Origin: Temnothorax longispinosus
Lineage: Eukaryota; Arthropoda; Insecta; Hymenoptera; Formicidae
Direction: 5' to 3'
Length of the DNA: 64,000 nucleotides
Assembly: GCF_030848805.1 (NCBI RefSeq)
Contig: NC_092369.1
Location: forward strand, 8,345,199-8,409,198
The notes under the pieces are model-generated. The model was not told the DNA's origin, made no database searches, and saw nothing but the letters and a program-made list of their open reading frames with translations. Positions 11,167-25,030 of the stretch are shown in pieces. Within the stretch, counting starts at the first letter, position 1. The number at the start of each line of letters is the position of its first letter. The position numbers were made by a program, and so were the translations under genes.

Positions 11167-14100
11167 TGATATTTATTTTATAATATTAATACATATTTCT
11201 CAGTACATCATATATTTGTCGATATGAGACTAGTGTCGCGTTCTGCAAATGGAATAACATATGTCGAAAGAATAATATTGTAATTCTATAATGTGCGACG
11301 CACATTATACGTGCAATGTTGTTAATACATGTGATAACGCAATTGAATTAGTTATGCACATAAATGTGCTATAAGTGCGATTGGTTTTGTCGAATATTCG
11401 ATAAATAAACGGTTTTCTTAATGCCGATTCCATACAATAGCGATGGGTAAAGTATAATACGTATATTATTTTAGCGTATGAAATTTTTTATATATGTTGA
11501 TGTACAATATGTACATCATGTTTTTACAATTGTAATTTAATAGGAGCAATTATCGAGTAACGATAAGCTTATTGTTAGTTTCCTTTTAAAGCGCGCGAGA
11601 AGACTCCTTTTATACGGCTTTACGAAGCAAGTACAAGCGTGTGGCGGATTTCAGTTAAGAGAAACTTAATTATATTGTAGGTGGCAAAACACGCGGCCAT
11701 GACACGAACAAAGGCTATAGGATTATGTACGCCAACGGGCAGGATAAAGGGATTGCAAACGTAAATACGTATTTTGCTTACGTATATACTTATGTCTCAG
11801 GTGGTTCTACGTATACTCGGATACCTTCTTTTAATTACCATGCGCACGAGATCTTAATATAGATATATCGATGGATTTGTATCAGGATAGTATTATTATT
11901 ATTAATTGTTTTTAATATTATTATTGATTAATTCAGTATTATCTATTATTTTAAGCAAGGGACTTTAACGAGTATAACAATTTATTTATATCTAACATTA
12001 TTTACTCTTTTGGTTTAGTCTATAGAGCTTTTGTTTCTGATCCCGTATAGGAAAATTGCGGGCAGGTGATTGAAAATAAATACAGATCTCCCACGCGCAC
12101 ACCCACGTGGAAGCAAAAAGAGTCATTTAAAGATCCAATTAACAAGCATTAATCAACCACATGATGCAACGCGAATCGCTTTATGTGCGTATGTTCCAAT
12201 TTGGTCAATTTTCCGTTTCTATCCATCTCCTGCAGTTTTCATGCGACACACGTATTCACCTGGTACCGAATTTCGTGCTGGATTTTGATTATGTCGACAA
12301 GGCACACCGTTGTCAAGGCGCCGTGTACGTAGAAGCGAACAAAAGGAGGAAACTCCGAAGGATGCCGAGACAGGTATAGAATAGGAAGTATCATATATAA
12401 TATTGTGTTCCCTTCGGCCTCCGTGTCCCCGTTTGTTGTCTGTCTCGTGCGTTAACGTCCTTCGCCGTGCTTAGACCTATTTTAACCCCGCGGAACGTAC
12501 TGTCGCGCTGACACGAATAGTAACATTGGTATGAAAACGTTGCTTTCTTATCGGCCAATAATACGATATTGTCACGGTACCGAGAGCGAACGCGCGCGCA
12601 CACAACATATGTAGCTCCATGACACGCTTTTGCGTGCTCGATGCTCGAGCTTCACGTGAATTACAATGCGTCACCTTCCGTTGTTACATCTTGATACGTG
12701 ATTTGTGATCGTTTATCATCCACCCGCAATTTTTAGCGTGCCATCTTCGAATTGGAATTTCTTATCGATTCTCATCATTTTACGATGAAACCTCGTTCTT
12801 GCGGAATTCTTTCGTAAATATCATTCTCTCTTGCCCTCTTTTTCTCTTTGAATTATATACTTGATGTATTTTTAGTAGACTAATAGTCGTAAGCTTTTAC
12901 CAAGAACAATGTACATTTCTCTCCATTACGAAATGTACTTCTTGCTGTGAAAATGTTGTATAGATAGCGAGTTCGGCGAGTACGAAAAGCAAAAGTCAAA
13001 GCGTCTAAGTGCAGGCCAAGTACCAAGAAGCCACAGCTCGTATACCAAACAGCTTTTCCCGGTGGAAACCCACGGCTTTCTCGGAACGTTAATGTATTTA
13101 ACCGCGCATCGACGTCTCCTTTCTCGGGACTCGTTCCCGAGGGCGCGGATAGCGACCAGCTCGATCGGTCTGTATCCCAGTAGCATCGCCGCAAATGGAA
13201 ACGGCATCATAATGGTATCGCGGAAACAAAACGAGAGCGTGCATATAATGCGCCGGGCTATATACATACATATACAAATGTGCGCGTGTCGCCACCCGCA
13301 CTCGGGAAAGTGCATGAATGCCGCTGTGCCGGCGTGTGGGTGTCAACCTGCAGTTTATTCGCACTCGAGTTGTTGCCTGGCCACACCGGAGACAGAAGGG
13401 CGCCCGCAGCGTGACCGAGGGTATGACCGGGAGCTTATGGTCCCCCAACGCTCTCGGAAGAGCCTCTAATTTTAACGGAAGTGGGTCGAGCACGTTGCAC
13501 TATGGCCGATCGAAAATGCATGCCTCGCGCAGTATATTTAATCTCTCATAAGCTGCATTTTTACGTCGAGGCTTACGCGATGGTCGATACATTTTATATT
13601 GAAAGCTAAAAAGCTGTTTACGACACTAATTGCTTTTTCGCAGCGATTGCCAAAGTGTAGGCTTTCTTTTATAAAAAGCTTAATATTTTGTTACACTTTT
13701 GACAATTTATTTTATCTATATATAATGTTGTTGTATTTGTCATCGAAAGACATGCTAGACATATATAATATATGTTGCCACATTTTTCGATGTGTGTGAG
13801 AATGGATTAAATTAAAATTATATTTTAGATATTGTATTTTAATTCTAATTAGGAGAATACATGTATGAGTTTTTGTTGTTTTTACTTACATCGCGAAGAA
13901 ACATATTTTACGTCTCATCATAATAGAAACATTTATTACAGAAAAATTATTTGAATTCATACTATTATATATACGTCTATATATACGTATGCAATTCGCA
14001 GCTTTTTTAATTCGCACGTATAACTACGAGCTTCGCGTAAATAGCGTGTAATAATGCGAATGAGAAGTGATTATAATGAGATCTTAATGTACATTCCGTG

Positions 14101-15988
14101 TTCCACCGCATTTTCCGCTACAAGAAACGCGAGATAAATTTTGGGGCGACGATTAAAATGAATTATTCAGTGGCACTTGAATCGACCGCGTTCGCACAAT
14201 GGGTTCGTATAATTCCTTGAGATCTGTGTTGATATGGAATTCCATTTTCTTTTCCTTTCTATATTATTTACACCAGCAGTCCTTTCGGTTATATTGGCGT
14301 TAAATTGAAAGTATTAATAAAGCAGTCTTAAACGCAGAATTATGTAACAACATTTCGATGAATAATGGTTTAAGTTAGTAAACCTTGTCTTTGACAAATT
14401 TTAACTCGATATTAATTTTTAAGATATTTAATATTTTTTAATTAAAAATGGCAAAATGATGAGTGCAGTTAAAGTATGACCTGTTTTCTGGAAAATTAAT
14501 AGCAATAGTTACTGAGCATGTCCAGATTTTATATTATGATATAAATATTACTGCTCTCGTTATAATTGTTAACGTCATTACTTTTGTATGTCGCAGAAAT
14601 GTATATGCGTGCAATCTTGAATTTCGTCGTGTTTGCATAGGACTTAGGAACATCAATAGCAGTCATTGACAACGTCATTAAATATAGTCTGCGGTAGACA
14701 AGACGCAAGCTGTAATTAGCAGGCTGTCACGATCGGCATTTGACCTTTAAACAATTTGCCAAACGTGCGCATATAAATCATTATATATAGACCTTGAGAA
14801 TATATAAAATGTCTGCGTGTTTCAAGTGACGAATCATAGTTGAGAATAGCAATTACTATTTTTGAACGTTCAATCGAGGAAATTACCGCGCAAAGGTTAC
14901 TCGAGCAATTGGCTCGTGATTGAACCTGATTAACGCCTTCGAAATTATAGAGATTCTCTTTATCTCCTTTTTCCCAACGACGTTATTCTTCTTGAGATAC
15001 CTCGCGCTTGAATTTCATTAGAAGATTTATACAAATCCTAGCGCGCTCCAGAATTGAATTATATTTGCATCTTCAGGCGCTTCTTAACTGTTAATTCGAA
15101 AAGCGACGCTTTCGGCACGATTATATCCGGGGAAAGTACTATTACCGTGCGATTTTTGTACTCATGTAGATTTGCCGTAACTTTTCTTACTTAAATAAGA
15201 TTCACAGAGCAGAATTTTAAATAGGAGTTAATCGAAGATTGGATTTAATTTTCATGCAGCGACGTTTACTTAAAAAGAACGTGACATTTTTACTTTATAT
15301 AGATCTTTATGGTAATAACTATAGAATATAATAATTTTAAAATAATAACTAATTTTGTTAATATTCGGTTTTATTAATCCTTTATTAATCCTTTATTCGC
15401 ATGTTTACGTTTACGTATCAAGTCGCATATTTTGCTCCGTTATATAAATAAAACTTTTAGATTTTTGTTTAATAGAATATAAATTATTTTAGATACATAT
15501 TTTTGTTACATATTTTGAGAAATTATTAGTATAAATATTAATAATGTTACATAATATAATTTAATTTCAACAGTTTTCAAAATTTAATTGTTAGCAATAA
15601 CCATCGAAACTAATACAGTCTTTGTGAAGTAGCAAGTTATTAAAAAAATTTTTTAAACTTCTTATTTCACCTTCTTTCATAACACGATGCTTTAAGTGCT
15701 TATAATGAAAATGGTGCTTCATTAAAATACTAAAAAATTAAACTCAATGGAGAGAAGATGTACGTTGCCAATGAAATTGGAATGATTACAACAATTTATT
15801 TACCGATAATTCACGAAAAGATCTATCTACATCCAGCTTGTAATTTGTTTTGCTGACAGTCGTTGTATCTTCTTGCGGAGTATCTACTCGTCGTCTCGTT
15901 GGCGACTGAGAGATCGTTTCATACAGGATGATAGTCGCCTATTTATCCGCATGCTATAATTGGAATTTAACCTTTAGCCGACATCCAA

Positions 15989-16034
15989 GAGAGAGAAAGA
16001 AAGAGAGAGAGAGAGAGAGGGGGGGAGGAGAGAG
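15989..16034. repeat. Purine (GA) tract
   Basis: A nearly uninterrupted run of GA dinucleotides and G residues. It is a simple microsatellite. Confidence 0.85.
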
Positions 16035-17105
16035 AACGTAAGTAACCCTGTAGTCGACCTACATAACGAAATCAGCTTCTTTCTTCGGTCCATCATCTTG
16101 TATTTCTTCGGATTATTGTATATCGATTTCGGCCATATTTTTCCGATAATATTTAATTGAATTCTGGTTCTTCCATCGATTGTGAATAAAACAAAAATTT
16201 TTTATAAACGGCAACTTGCGTATTTATCTTGAGAATCTAGTAAAAAGTGTAATTTAGATACACCTTATAGAATTTATATATATAGGAGCAATATATATAT
16301 TAGTATATTTATACACATTTCTCTACTTGATATACAATTTTTTATATATACCTTTTATTGGCAATGAAAATGATTTTTTTAAATAAACTGTTTAATATCG
16401 TAATATAAAATTTGAATAAGTTAGAATTGCCTACTTACAAATTGCCTCAATATAATGTAGATACTTTTAATCAGTAGATTTGTTACAAAAGAAATAATCT
16501 TTTTTAATTCGATTGTCTACTAATTTAATATATTTATTATCATAAATGAAAATAATCATGCAGTGTTTATAATTATTTCAGGCAAATGTATTATCGTTCC
16601 TTGTTTGTCTTGTATAACGTTTAGTGTTTCATGTTTATGGCTTTTTTGCTCTTACATTATATCAATGTCTATTTTTAAGAAGTCTCGTAATGTCGAGAGA
16701 TATAAAGGAGGATTTTATAAAAAATTTTTCTGATTTTTATATTATACTGCTTCAATGTTTTGATATTTTATCAACGATTTTTAAATAAGGAACGTAGAGT
16801 AGAAAGATAAGAGAGTAAATATTTAGAGAAACTTCGAGAGATTATTTATAAAAATAGAAAGATTAGCACACACAGATTTTTTTATACATTTCGTAATAAG
16901 TATATTACACGATTTGTATGATAAGTTAATATCAGTAACTCGCGCCAACTTTGTACGTGATAGAAAGGGAGAACGCGAGAACCTCGACCTAACTTAGTGG
17001 TTTAATATCGTCCAGTGTCGGGACCAATGAGACATATCGCTGCTGTCAACGATGATTTGTTGAAATGTACCAGATGAGCGTGAAGATCACGTACACCAGA
17101 GGTAA

Positions 17106-17285
17106 ACCCTCCCCTCCCCTTTCTCTCTCTTTCTCTCTGTCACGTACGCGTACGGGGTCACCGATCAAAGAGCAACTCTTCGGATGTTAGAACTTAGCCC
17201 CTTTACGGCGCACTCGATGTTCCAGTTTCCACGGGTGCGCATCCTCTTCCTCCTCTTCCTCCTCTTCCTCTTCCTCTCCCTCTTT
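17106..17285. repeat. Pyrimidine tracts (CT, TCCTCT)
   Basis: Two pyrimidine-rich runs, a CT-rich one at 17106-17137 and CCTCTT hexamers at 17242-17285, flank a short mixed segment. The open frame across them (from 17184) is leucine- and phenylalanine-rich because of the CTC/TTC repeats. I do not regard it as a gene. Confidence 0.7.
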
Positions 17286-20278
17286 GCTGCTGGCGGAGGC
17301 GCCGAATCGAACTGGTACCATAATTCGGTCATTTCCAATTGGTGGAAACCGAAGCTGACACTTTCGCCGTGTTTACCAGCAAGCGCCAATAATTTATGGA
17401 TTCATGGTATATCGCGGCCAGCGGCTGGGAATGTTTTCCGGTCTTCTGCATTAACGGATCATTACGTTTGGACCAGTTTTATTATAACGCTTGTTTACGC
17501 AGAGCTCATAGCTTTTCTCTCTAACAAGATAAATTTACCTAATGGAAATTTTAGGCAATACACTGGTTTATAAGACCGTCTCCAAATCACGGATCGAGAG
17601 AGATCGTTGATTTCTCGAGATATTGATAGGAAACTCTGTAGATTTTTATTTATTACAAAATAGAGATCTGCCAACGCCCATTTCCCGAAAGTCTTAAAGA
17701 ATTAAGAGGGCACATCTATTCGTGCAAATTCATGATCCTTTCTCGCATGCGGGCGGATCGGGGGTATCGATCATATTTGGAAGAAAAGTCGTTATAGCAG
17801 CGGCTGGCAGCTGGCCAGTATCCGTTTCCAAGAATGTAACAGATTTGTCACGACGCCGGAGGTGGGGAAGATAATCGCTTGTACATCCATTCGATCTATT
17901 CGAAGTAAATACAGCACCCTTAGAGTCGTTTTCCTTGCTTCTCGACTGTGGATGACACGAATTTCAGTATGCCAAGGCCTATTATCGATAATCCACTCTG
18001 TCCGTTAAAAATCGACTTATGCTTTATGTGCCTATTTCGCAGGTAGGACGCCATCTTTTTAAAGGTATATAGTGAGCTTCACGTGCCTCTTAAGAGATTT
18101 GTTCGAATATTTGGTACGCTCATCAATCATTCGAAATACGTGTGCCAGAATATGATATTATAATGAAGGAACGCGATTCGACTTCTCGCCAAGCTTCGAA
18201 AGGCTTTTAAGATTTTTCATATAAATTTCATAGAAAAAGAATTAAATTGGATTGAATTTTTATAAGTACATTATAACTCGAATTACTGTTTTGTGTGTTT
18301 CCTGATTATGCGTTAATTATTACTTATTATTAATTACAAAATTAGAAAAAAATATGTCGAACTTTTAACATTATGAAATATTGCACTTTTGCATTTTTAT
18401 TAATTTTTATTTTAATTAGAAGATGTATTCTCTACATTTACCCGAAAAATATTTTAACGAAAAATTTTTTTTACAAATTTGAAATTAATTTTTCTTTACC
18501 GAGAACTTTTTGAAAAATCAATATATGATATTTTGCACTGAAAATATAGAGGATTTTTTACGACTTAAATATCAAACATGTAAATAGATAATAAAACTTT
18601 ATTCTTCAGTCAATTTCAAGTCGACATTTTATCAACAGAAATTTAATTCGGGTCGTACATAGCAAAAAATTTATTTATTTATTTATTTATTTAGTTAAAA
18701 AGTTGTACGAAATAATGGCTTCTTTTAACATTTTTATTAAAGAAAATGTATTCTGAATTTGTTAAAGATTCTCGCATATTATTTTTAATTTATTACGTGT
18801 ATTACTAAATGTGTGAATATATTAAAATCAGGCATTTTATTATAGTTTTCATAGATGGTATTTCAAAATGGTCACTTTTATTTAAAAATAATCAACAACT
18901 AAATATATTCTTCTTATTAATATTTACGTATTATCTTTTTTGTTATTTGAATATTATAATATATTTGAAGCTGAAATTTAATTTTGCAGTCCGTTAGCAC
19001 CACAAATAGGATAATGCAACGGAGATATAACACGTATGTTTCGATTGTGGTTATTAATCTATACCCTTATCCTCATTTATGCTGGTAGAACGTGTTTCCA
19101 CAATAATCGTGCAATAGATGCTCATTAGAAAACCGATAGTTTGGTTATGGAACGTGATAGGCTACAGGTTTACGTGACGATGATTTACACCGATAATAAA
19201 GTACGTGTCACGAGATGATTAAAATTGCTATAATTATTCAATAAGCGTTGAATGCATGTTTTTATACAGTTTACTATTAAATATTTTGATAATTATATCT
19301 TAAATTAAATGTTAGTTAATTTTGCATAAAAATTAACTGACAAGGAAAACTTTCAACATATTAATCAGAGTATTTAGTGCAAATTGCAAAAAAATATTGT
19401 CTCTATATCTTAATTAATTTTTTTGTAAAAAAATTTTTTATATTAAAGAATTATCGTGCATCTTTTTTCTAAAAGTGCAGGCGACGATGCCATAAAAATT
19501 CTATATAATAATTACGAATTGATGTATTGTCAGAAAATTTTTGTAGGCAACGAGAGATCTGTATTATATTTTAAAAATGATAAAAATGTTGGATCAAGAT
19601 AACAAAAAAATTAATCTTTGATAGATTGTAGAAAACAATTTTTTAAAATCTTTTTTGAACAATTATAATTTATAAGATAATTGTAGGAAAAAGAAAGAAA
19701 CAAGTTAATATTTGTTTCTCCAATTTTATATTATAGCAGTATAATGCTTATATTGACGTGTGCAGATATTATTAGAATGCAACAAGGCATAATACGTTTC
19801 TAAGAGATTATTTATGTCATTATTAATTCTGTTTTCATAAGATTTCCGGGTTCTTCATATAGTACCTCACGATGGGGAACGCGGTTCGTTTATGGTTTAT
19901 ATGAATGACAAGCGTAACTCAACAACGTCAAAGCTTGGGATAACAAATAAACCTGATCCACAATGTAAGCGGACTGCAGTTTCCTGTAACTAACCGATAA
20001 TTTATGCTCGTTACATATCCGACCACAATCTGGATGGCCGTAAACGTAAATACCATTTGTAAGATTATATTGCGTAAGGGTTGCGCAAAATTGCGTCCAC
20101 TGCATTTTGTTATCAAATAACGTATAATTGAAAACGGATTGTACCAACAAGACAAAACGTGCATGCACTCTTTATTTTATTCCTTATTGTTTCAAAATAA
20201 ATTATTAAAAGTTTTTCCAGTATTTATGTGGACTTATCTCGGCAAATTGCTGGAACAGTTAAAACTTGTTAGCATGCT

Positions 20279-20489
20279 GAGAAAAAAAGTGGATATAATA
20301 TGGTCAGATGTAAAAATACATTATTAGATATGAAAAGAAAATCTAAATAACATGTAATTTTATACGATCATATCGCGCAAAATTTCGGATCTGATTATAT
20401 ATAATCGTATAAAATTACATGTTTTTTAGATCTTTTTATATCTAATAATGTATTTTTCATCTAACCATATTATAACCACTTTTTTTCTC
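20279..20489. mobile_element. MITE-like fold-back element, 211 bp
   Basis: The left arm from 20279 reads GAGAAAAAAAGTGG then (A/T)TATAATATGG. It pairs with the right arm ending at 20489. The arms are about 90 nt long, with small indels, and share blocks such as AATACATTATTAGATAT and ACATGTAATTTTATACGAT. The centre (near 20370-20395) is short. It has no coding potential and looks like a non-autonomous DNA transposon or a hairpin-forming relic. Confidence 0.75.
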
Positions 20490-23400
20490 GGGTATGTTGT
20501 TTCGTTTTTGGAGTGTGTTAATACAAGAGCTTGTATAAATATTTGTAGTACACTCGATCGAGAAGTTTTTTTTAGGGTAAGTGTTGCGAGCGCCAGAAAG
20601 AAAGATTTATATGAGGTTTATAAGAGTTTAATAAATAAGGGTCAATATTGAAGTTAAGTTATAAAACTTTATATATTTCATGCATCTATTTTATTTTATT
20701 AAACACACTTCAGAAATTAAACTTTTCTTTTGTAAAAAAATCTATATAATATATTGGAATATTGGTCAGAGAAAACAATATACATGTATTGTAAAAATAT
20801 TATAAGACTTATTAATTTTAAAGCTTAATTTACCAAATTCTTAATTTCCAATAAATTGAACAAAATGTTGATGTTTTGACATAAAAACAATTATTATCAT
20901 TTTTTAATTTTTTTTAGTATGTGTAAATGAGGAGCATGGTTATTTTGAAATATAATGTGGCTATACTACAAATATAACATGAGTATAACGCGAATAATTA
21001 AGAAGGACAGCAATTGCAAGCAAATATTTATATGTAGTATGTTTTCGTGTTTTGAATATGGTAAACAGAATTCATATAAAGCGTTTTCATTTGTTTTGCA
21101 CATGATTAAAATTTCACATTATATTACGAATATATATTATTTCACGCGTACTGCATTTTCGATCAAGTTTATTTTTTGGTTCAGCCATTCCGCGAGAGAG
21201 AAGAAATAACAGGTGTTTGTGCTATTCAAAGTCCGCTAACCAGCCAAGAGAGACAGAAAAAGAAGGAAAGAGAGAGAGAGGATGTGCTTCTTCGTGATAT
21301 TTTTACCTCGCCTACTATAATGCGATTGCAAAACAGATTTATCGCCGCAAGGTTAAAAATTATGAAAGCATAATGGAGTTGATTATAATCCTCTTCATTT
21401 ACTATAGACGCATTGAGATAATAGTATTACATTTCTGAAAAAAGTCGTTCATTGAACACGATTCAAGTCCATGTATTATTCTTCTTTTCTCTGCGCATTA
21501 AAATACTTGACATGAAGAAAAGAACGGTTGCATCGGATTGCTTTCAAAAGAAAATAAAAATATCAAAATAAGAAATGACCGAAGAAGGTGAAATGACACC
21601 CGCGAGCTGTTATCCACTATACTCATGAAAACGCGATTAGCTTTGTTTATAGAATGTGTAGTCCAATTACATTGGCAAACGTAATCGAGAAAACGCGAGA
21701 ATCTAATTGTTTATAGTAAAAACAAGAATTCTATTTAAAAGAATCTGATTTATCTCATCCTCTCTTCTAGGACAGATTGAAAAGCAAAATCTATAAGATT
21801 GTGTCTTTATGTTATAATTAAATTACTTATAAAATTATTTTCTAAAGAGAAATAAATTCCGATATTGCTAAAAAGCCTTTACAGTTTGATATTAATCATC
21901 TAATGCTCTATGTTTTGCAGATGTAATTAAATAAAAAAGTACTGCCAGTCCTTTTATCGCTTATTAATGTTGTTCCGCAGCCGAGAGTTTCCTTTCGTAT
22001 AAATTGACTGTCAAAATTATCGACGTCGTTACTGAAATCGCTTGACTTTTCTACTTACAGTTAACATCGTATTTGGCAGCCGCCGGGCAATTAAAGATGT
22101 GCGGTACACGATAACGTTAGCGATATGATAATTCGTGCCTCCGGTTGGCCCCCTTTTTCCGCAACGAACGATCTCGTTTTGCGGCCGATAGATTTCCGGG
22201 GCTTATTTCCTCCGTATAAATAGCATAGCGAGAAAAACTCGGCCGAATCTGCCGTTGGCGCGAAACGGCGAAAACTTGGGAGTATGCCATCTCGAGATAT
22301 AAAATTGCATGGCACGACTCGTCGTGAGTTGTTTTATACGTTTCAGTAATTAGTATTGGACATCCAGACGATAATGCATATTTATGTGTTTTTGGCCTTG
22401 GACATTGAAATAAATCAGATATCTTTCTAATCACCGTAGTATACTTCTCAAATCGAATAACAATATTAATTATCACATTTGTCTTGGACGAACGTACGTT
22501 TCGTCTAATCTGTTTTACAAGCGACTAAATATTTTTTACCAGATTTGCTCTTTAAACAGATAATGAATAGAGTGTTTCGATCGAAAATTGTTCATGCTTT
22601 CGCTAGACACTTCGGCTACATATCTCGCGATACGAAAATAGCGAGGGCAACTCGTGACGAGTCTGCCCGAGACCCACGCTAATTCGCACGCTAAAATAAG
22701 AACAGCAATCTTTATTTATAGTGAAGTACGATAGGTCAGATTGCCGCCTTCAGGGCAAATCAGATGGCTCCCCGATGCATACAATGCATTATGATGCATT
22801 TTTCACGATATGGTGTAATATACAAAAACTCTTTATTTCTCATTTATGCGCGTCTAAATTTATTTTACGTTAACTTATCTAATAAAAGGAAAAACAAATC
22901 CGCTTTATTTAAATACATTAAAAATAATTTTTTATTGTATGCTTTTATCACTGACGTTTTTCTTACAATTTTATAATATATAAATTAACGGTACTTATAT
23001 ACATTGAATCTTTAAATTTCTACTAACACGTTTCTAAGAAATTTTCTGTGTTATATAAGAAACTTTTAATAAGAATATTTAGTACTTGATAATACAAATA
23101 AATAAAGCAAATCTTTTTCGCAGAATATAAAGGGATTAGTAAAGATAATTTTTTTTTTCCGTAATCAATTCTGTTTTGATATACATATATATTGCATTCT
23201 ATCCTTTCTCTTAGTCTATCAAGGAACGCTTTGTGTCCCGGAAGATCGATGGAATGAAAAGGAGCATAACTCATAAGATATAATACGCACTGTCCAAGGG
23301 TATGTGCAATTACATGAACAGTCTAGCATCAACTCGTGTCGAACAGACTAATTAGCATATGTTCGTGATCTGAATTACGAACGTCATATGAATTACGTGT

Positions 23401-24269
23401 CACCTGACACATTAATCCGGGATAGAATCGCGCGATACGTCTTTAATGAGTAGATTCAAATTGCTCTCGTAAAGCAGATTATAAGGATCTGCCGGGGATG
23501 CCCACTTGCAACCGTTCGGGTTTGCAGGTGTAAAAAGTGAGTACGTGTAGTAATATCGGTGCTTAATAACTCGATGCTGTTAGAATCGTGTATCCTGCAT
23601 GTAATATTAACTCCGTTTTGACATGATCATAAGCATCGCGACGTAAGCTACGGACACGAATAATCATATTCCATACTTAATTGGAAATTGAAAAGAGATT
23701 AGTTACGATTTAGTTATAAGAACATAATACGATGCGACCAAGAAAAAAAAACGATATAAAGATTTACATAGAACAAACCAATGGAAGAAAGGAGAAATAA
23801 AGTTTAAACAGTTTATTTTATCTTAAGAAAATGTAATCCTTAAAATAATCCATTCGGAAATTGATTTAGTAAAAATAATTCTTTTATGACGTCTGTTAAT
23901 CTGATATGGCTTTAACACAATCTACTCAAATAAAAATAGAAATTTAATGCTTCTTTGTTACTAATTTATTATCTTATTAATTTATTTTGGACTTTGTTGC
24001 TCTACTTGTTTCGCATTAAAAATAGTGGTTGTACCGTCTACCTGTCATGACATAGAAAGGAATAATTAGAGAAGGTTAATTTAAAAATATTCACGCTTTG
24101 AGAAGCGGGAATAATTTATTATTTCACACATATATAATCATGACAAATTCATCCCGAATGACAAACAACGGAGACGCATGATATACGGTTCTCCTGGACA
24201 TCCTGAAAAATCGATGTAGCCAATTCTGTGGAAGGCTCGATATCCTCGTATCGGCAATCTTCACCGAGA

Positions 24270-24594
24270 CGTCTACGCTTGCCGAAGAAGAATTACACTC
24301 TCGGGTGGTTCTGGGTCCTCCTTGGTTTTCGTCGTTGTCCTTTCGCAGGAGCAATTGGTTGGAAAAGTTTCCGGCAACGGAGAAGGACGAGCCACCGCCG
24401 GCGATGATAACCCAGTAACCCACATTCCCGCGCGGAAACGAGTCGATGGTGGGAGCGAGCTGGTGACGGTGGTGGATAGCCGAACGCTCGACCGTTTTTC
24501 CGAAAAGGGGGATGGAGAACTCGTCGTGGCCGGTTCAAACGCAAGTTCAAACGCAAGCTCGCCCTCTCCGTGCTCCTCCTCTTCCTCCTCCTCG

Positions 24595-24626
<32 letters not shown>

Positions 24627-25030
24627 CTCTCTCCCCCCCCCCTCTCTCTCTCTCTCCCCGCTTTCGTCGTCGTCACAGGTACAGCTGCACCCCGTTAACC
24701 CGGTGACGTTCGCACCGTCGGTACGGCCAGTCGCAGAAGGGGGATCGGGGGGGCCGGGGGGGATTAGAATCGATACCGGTCACGCGATGATAACTGCCCC
24801 CTCCGGCGCGGCGGTGCGTACGACTATTATCACCTGGCCCTTACCGCCGTAACGAGGGCAAGCCCATCGAGGTAAGACCAGGTCGACGCGGGCTTCGTTC
24901 GCGAAACTATGCGCCATGTTACGCAAGCCTCGACTCAGACTCCCCTCGCGGAGTGCGCAAGGCTCAGCCGCGCGAACGACGCTGGAGAAGAAAATCGGGA
25001 AGGAGCGCGGAGCGGGGTGCGTTGTAGCAC
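24270..25030. promoter_or_regulatory. GC/CpG-rich island with pyrimidine tract
   Basis: This is the strongest CpG-rich block in the 5' half. It contains a direct duplication of TTCAAACGCAAG near 24535-24558 and a roughly 93-nt CT-rich run at about 24572-24664. Long overlapping open frames (up to 176 codons on + and 127 on -) are serine/leucine- or arginine/glutamate-rich because of the CT tract, so I do not call a protein. It could be a promoter with an untranslated exon. Confidence 0.25.
24679..24871 (+). other. Candidate non-coding exon
   Basis: A very long pyrimidine tract ends in an acceptor-like CACAG at 24674-24678. A good donor, GAG|GTAAGA, occurs with the GT at 24872. The 193-nt interval has an in-frame stop in every frame (for example TAA at 24850), so it could only be an untranslated or unproductive exon. 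Its relation to slo is unproven. Confidence 0.2.

Larger units (their letters stand above)
1..12000. other. Non-coding 5' stretch, part 1
   Basis: No coding exon is recognised on either strand. The sequence is mostly AT-rich (especially about 2260-4000 and 9800-12000), interrupted by CpG-rich segments near 1640-2110 and 9040-9600, which are listed separately. Open frames here are short, low-complexity or lie inside the CpG-rich segments, and none resembles a known family. A fold-back element, short hairpins and a diverged repeat pair are annotated separately. Because the first recognisable slo exon begins in the middle of the protein at S1, this stretch is probably either the intron following an upstream S0 exon or 5' flanking DNA. 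I cannot tell which from sequence alone. Confidence 0.6.
12001..24260. other. Non-coding 5' stretch, part 2
   Basis: No exon is recognised. Very AT-rich blocks (13560-14500, 15280-16900, 18180-20900) alternate with a CpG-rich block near 12960-13500. Simple repeats include a purine tract at 15989-16034, pyrimidine tracts at 17106-17137 and 17242-17285, and TTTA repeats at 18670-18693. A fold-back element is annotated at 20279-20489. The longest open frames, around 13062-13493 and 17184-17573, are low-complexity or occur on both strands at once and match no family I know. Confidence 0.6.

Noticed and set aside
13062..13493. Two 130-codon frames on opposite strands
   Set aside because: Mutual overlap on opposite strands in GC-rich DNA, with no family resemblance.
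17184..17573. 129-codon frame with a signal-peptide-like start
   Set aside because: The hydrophobic stretch comes from TCCTCT repeats, and the downstream part has no recognisable domain.
24322..24852. 176-codon + frame
   Set aside because: Ser/Leu-rich stretch is encoded by a CT microsatellite, antisense frames are equally open, and no domain is recognisable.
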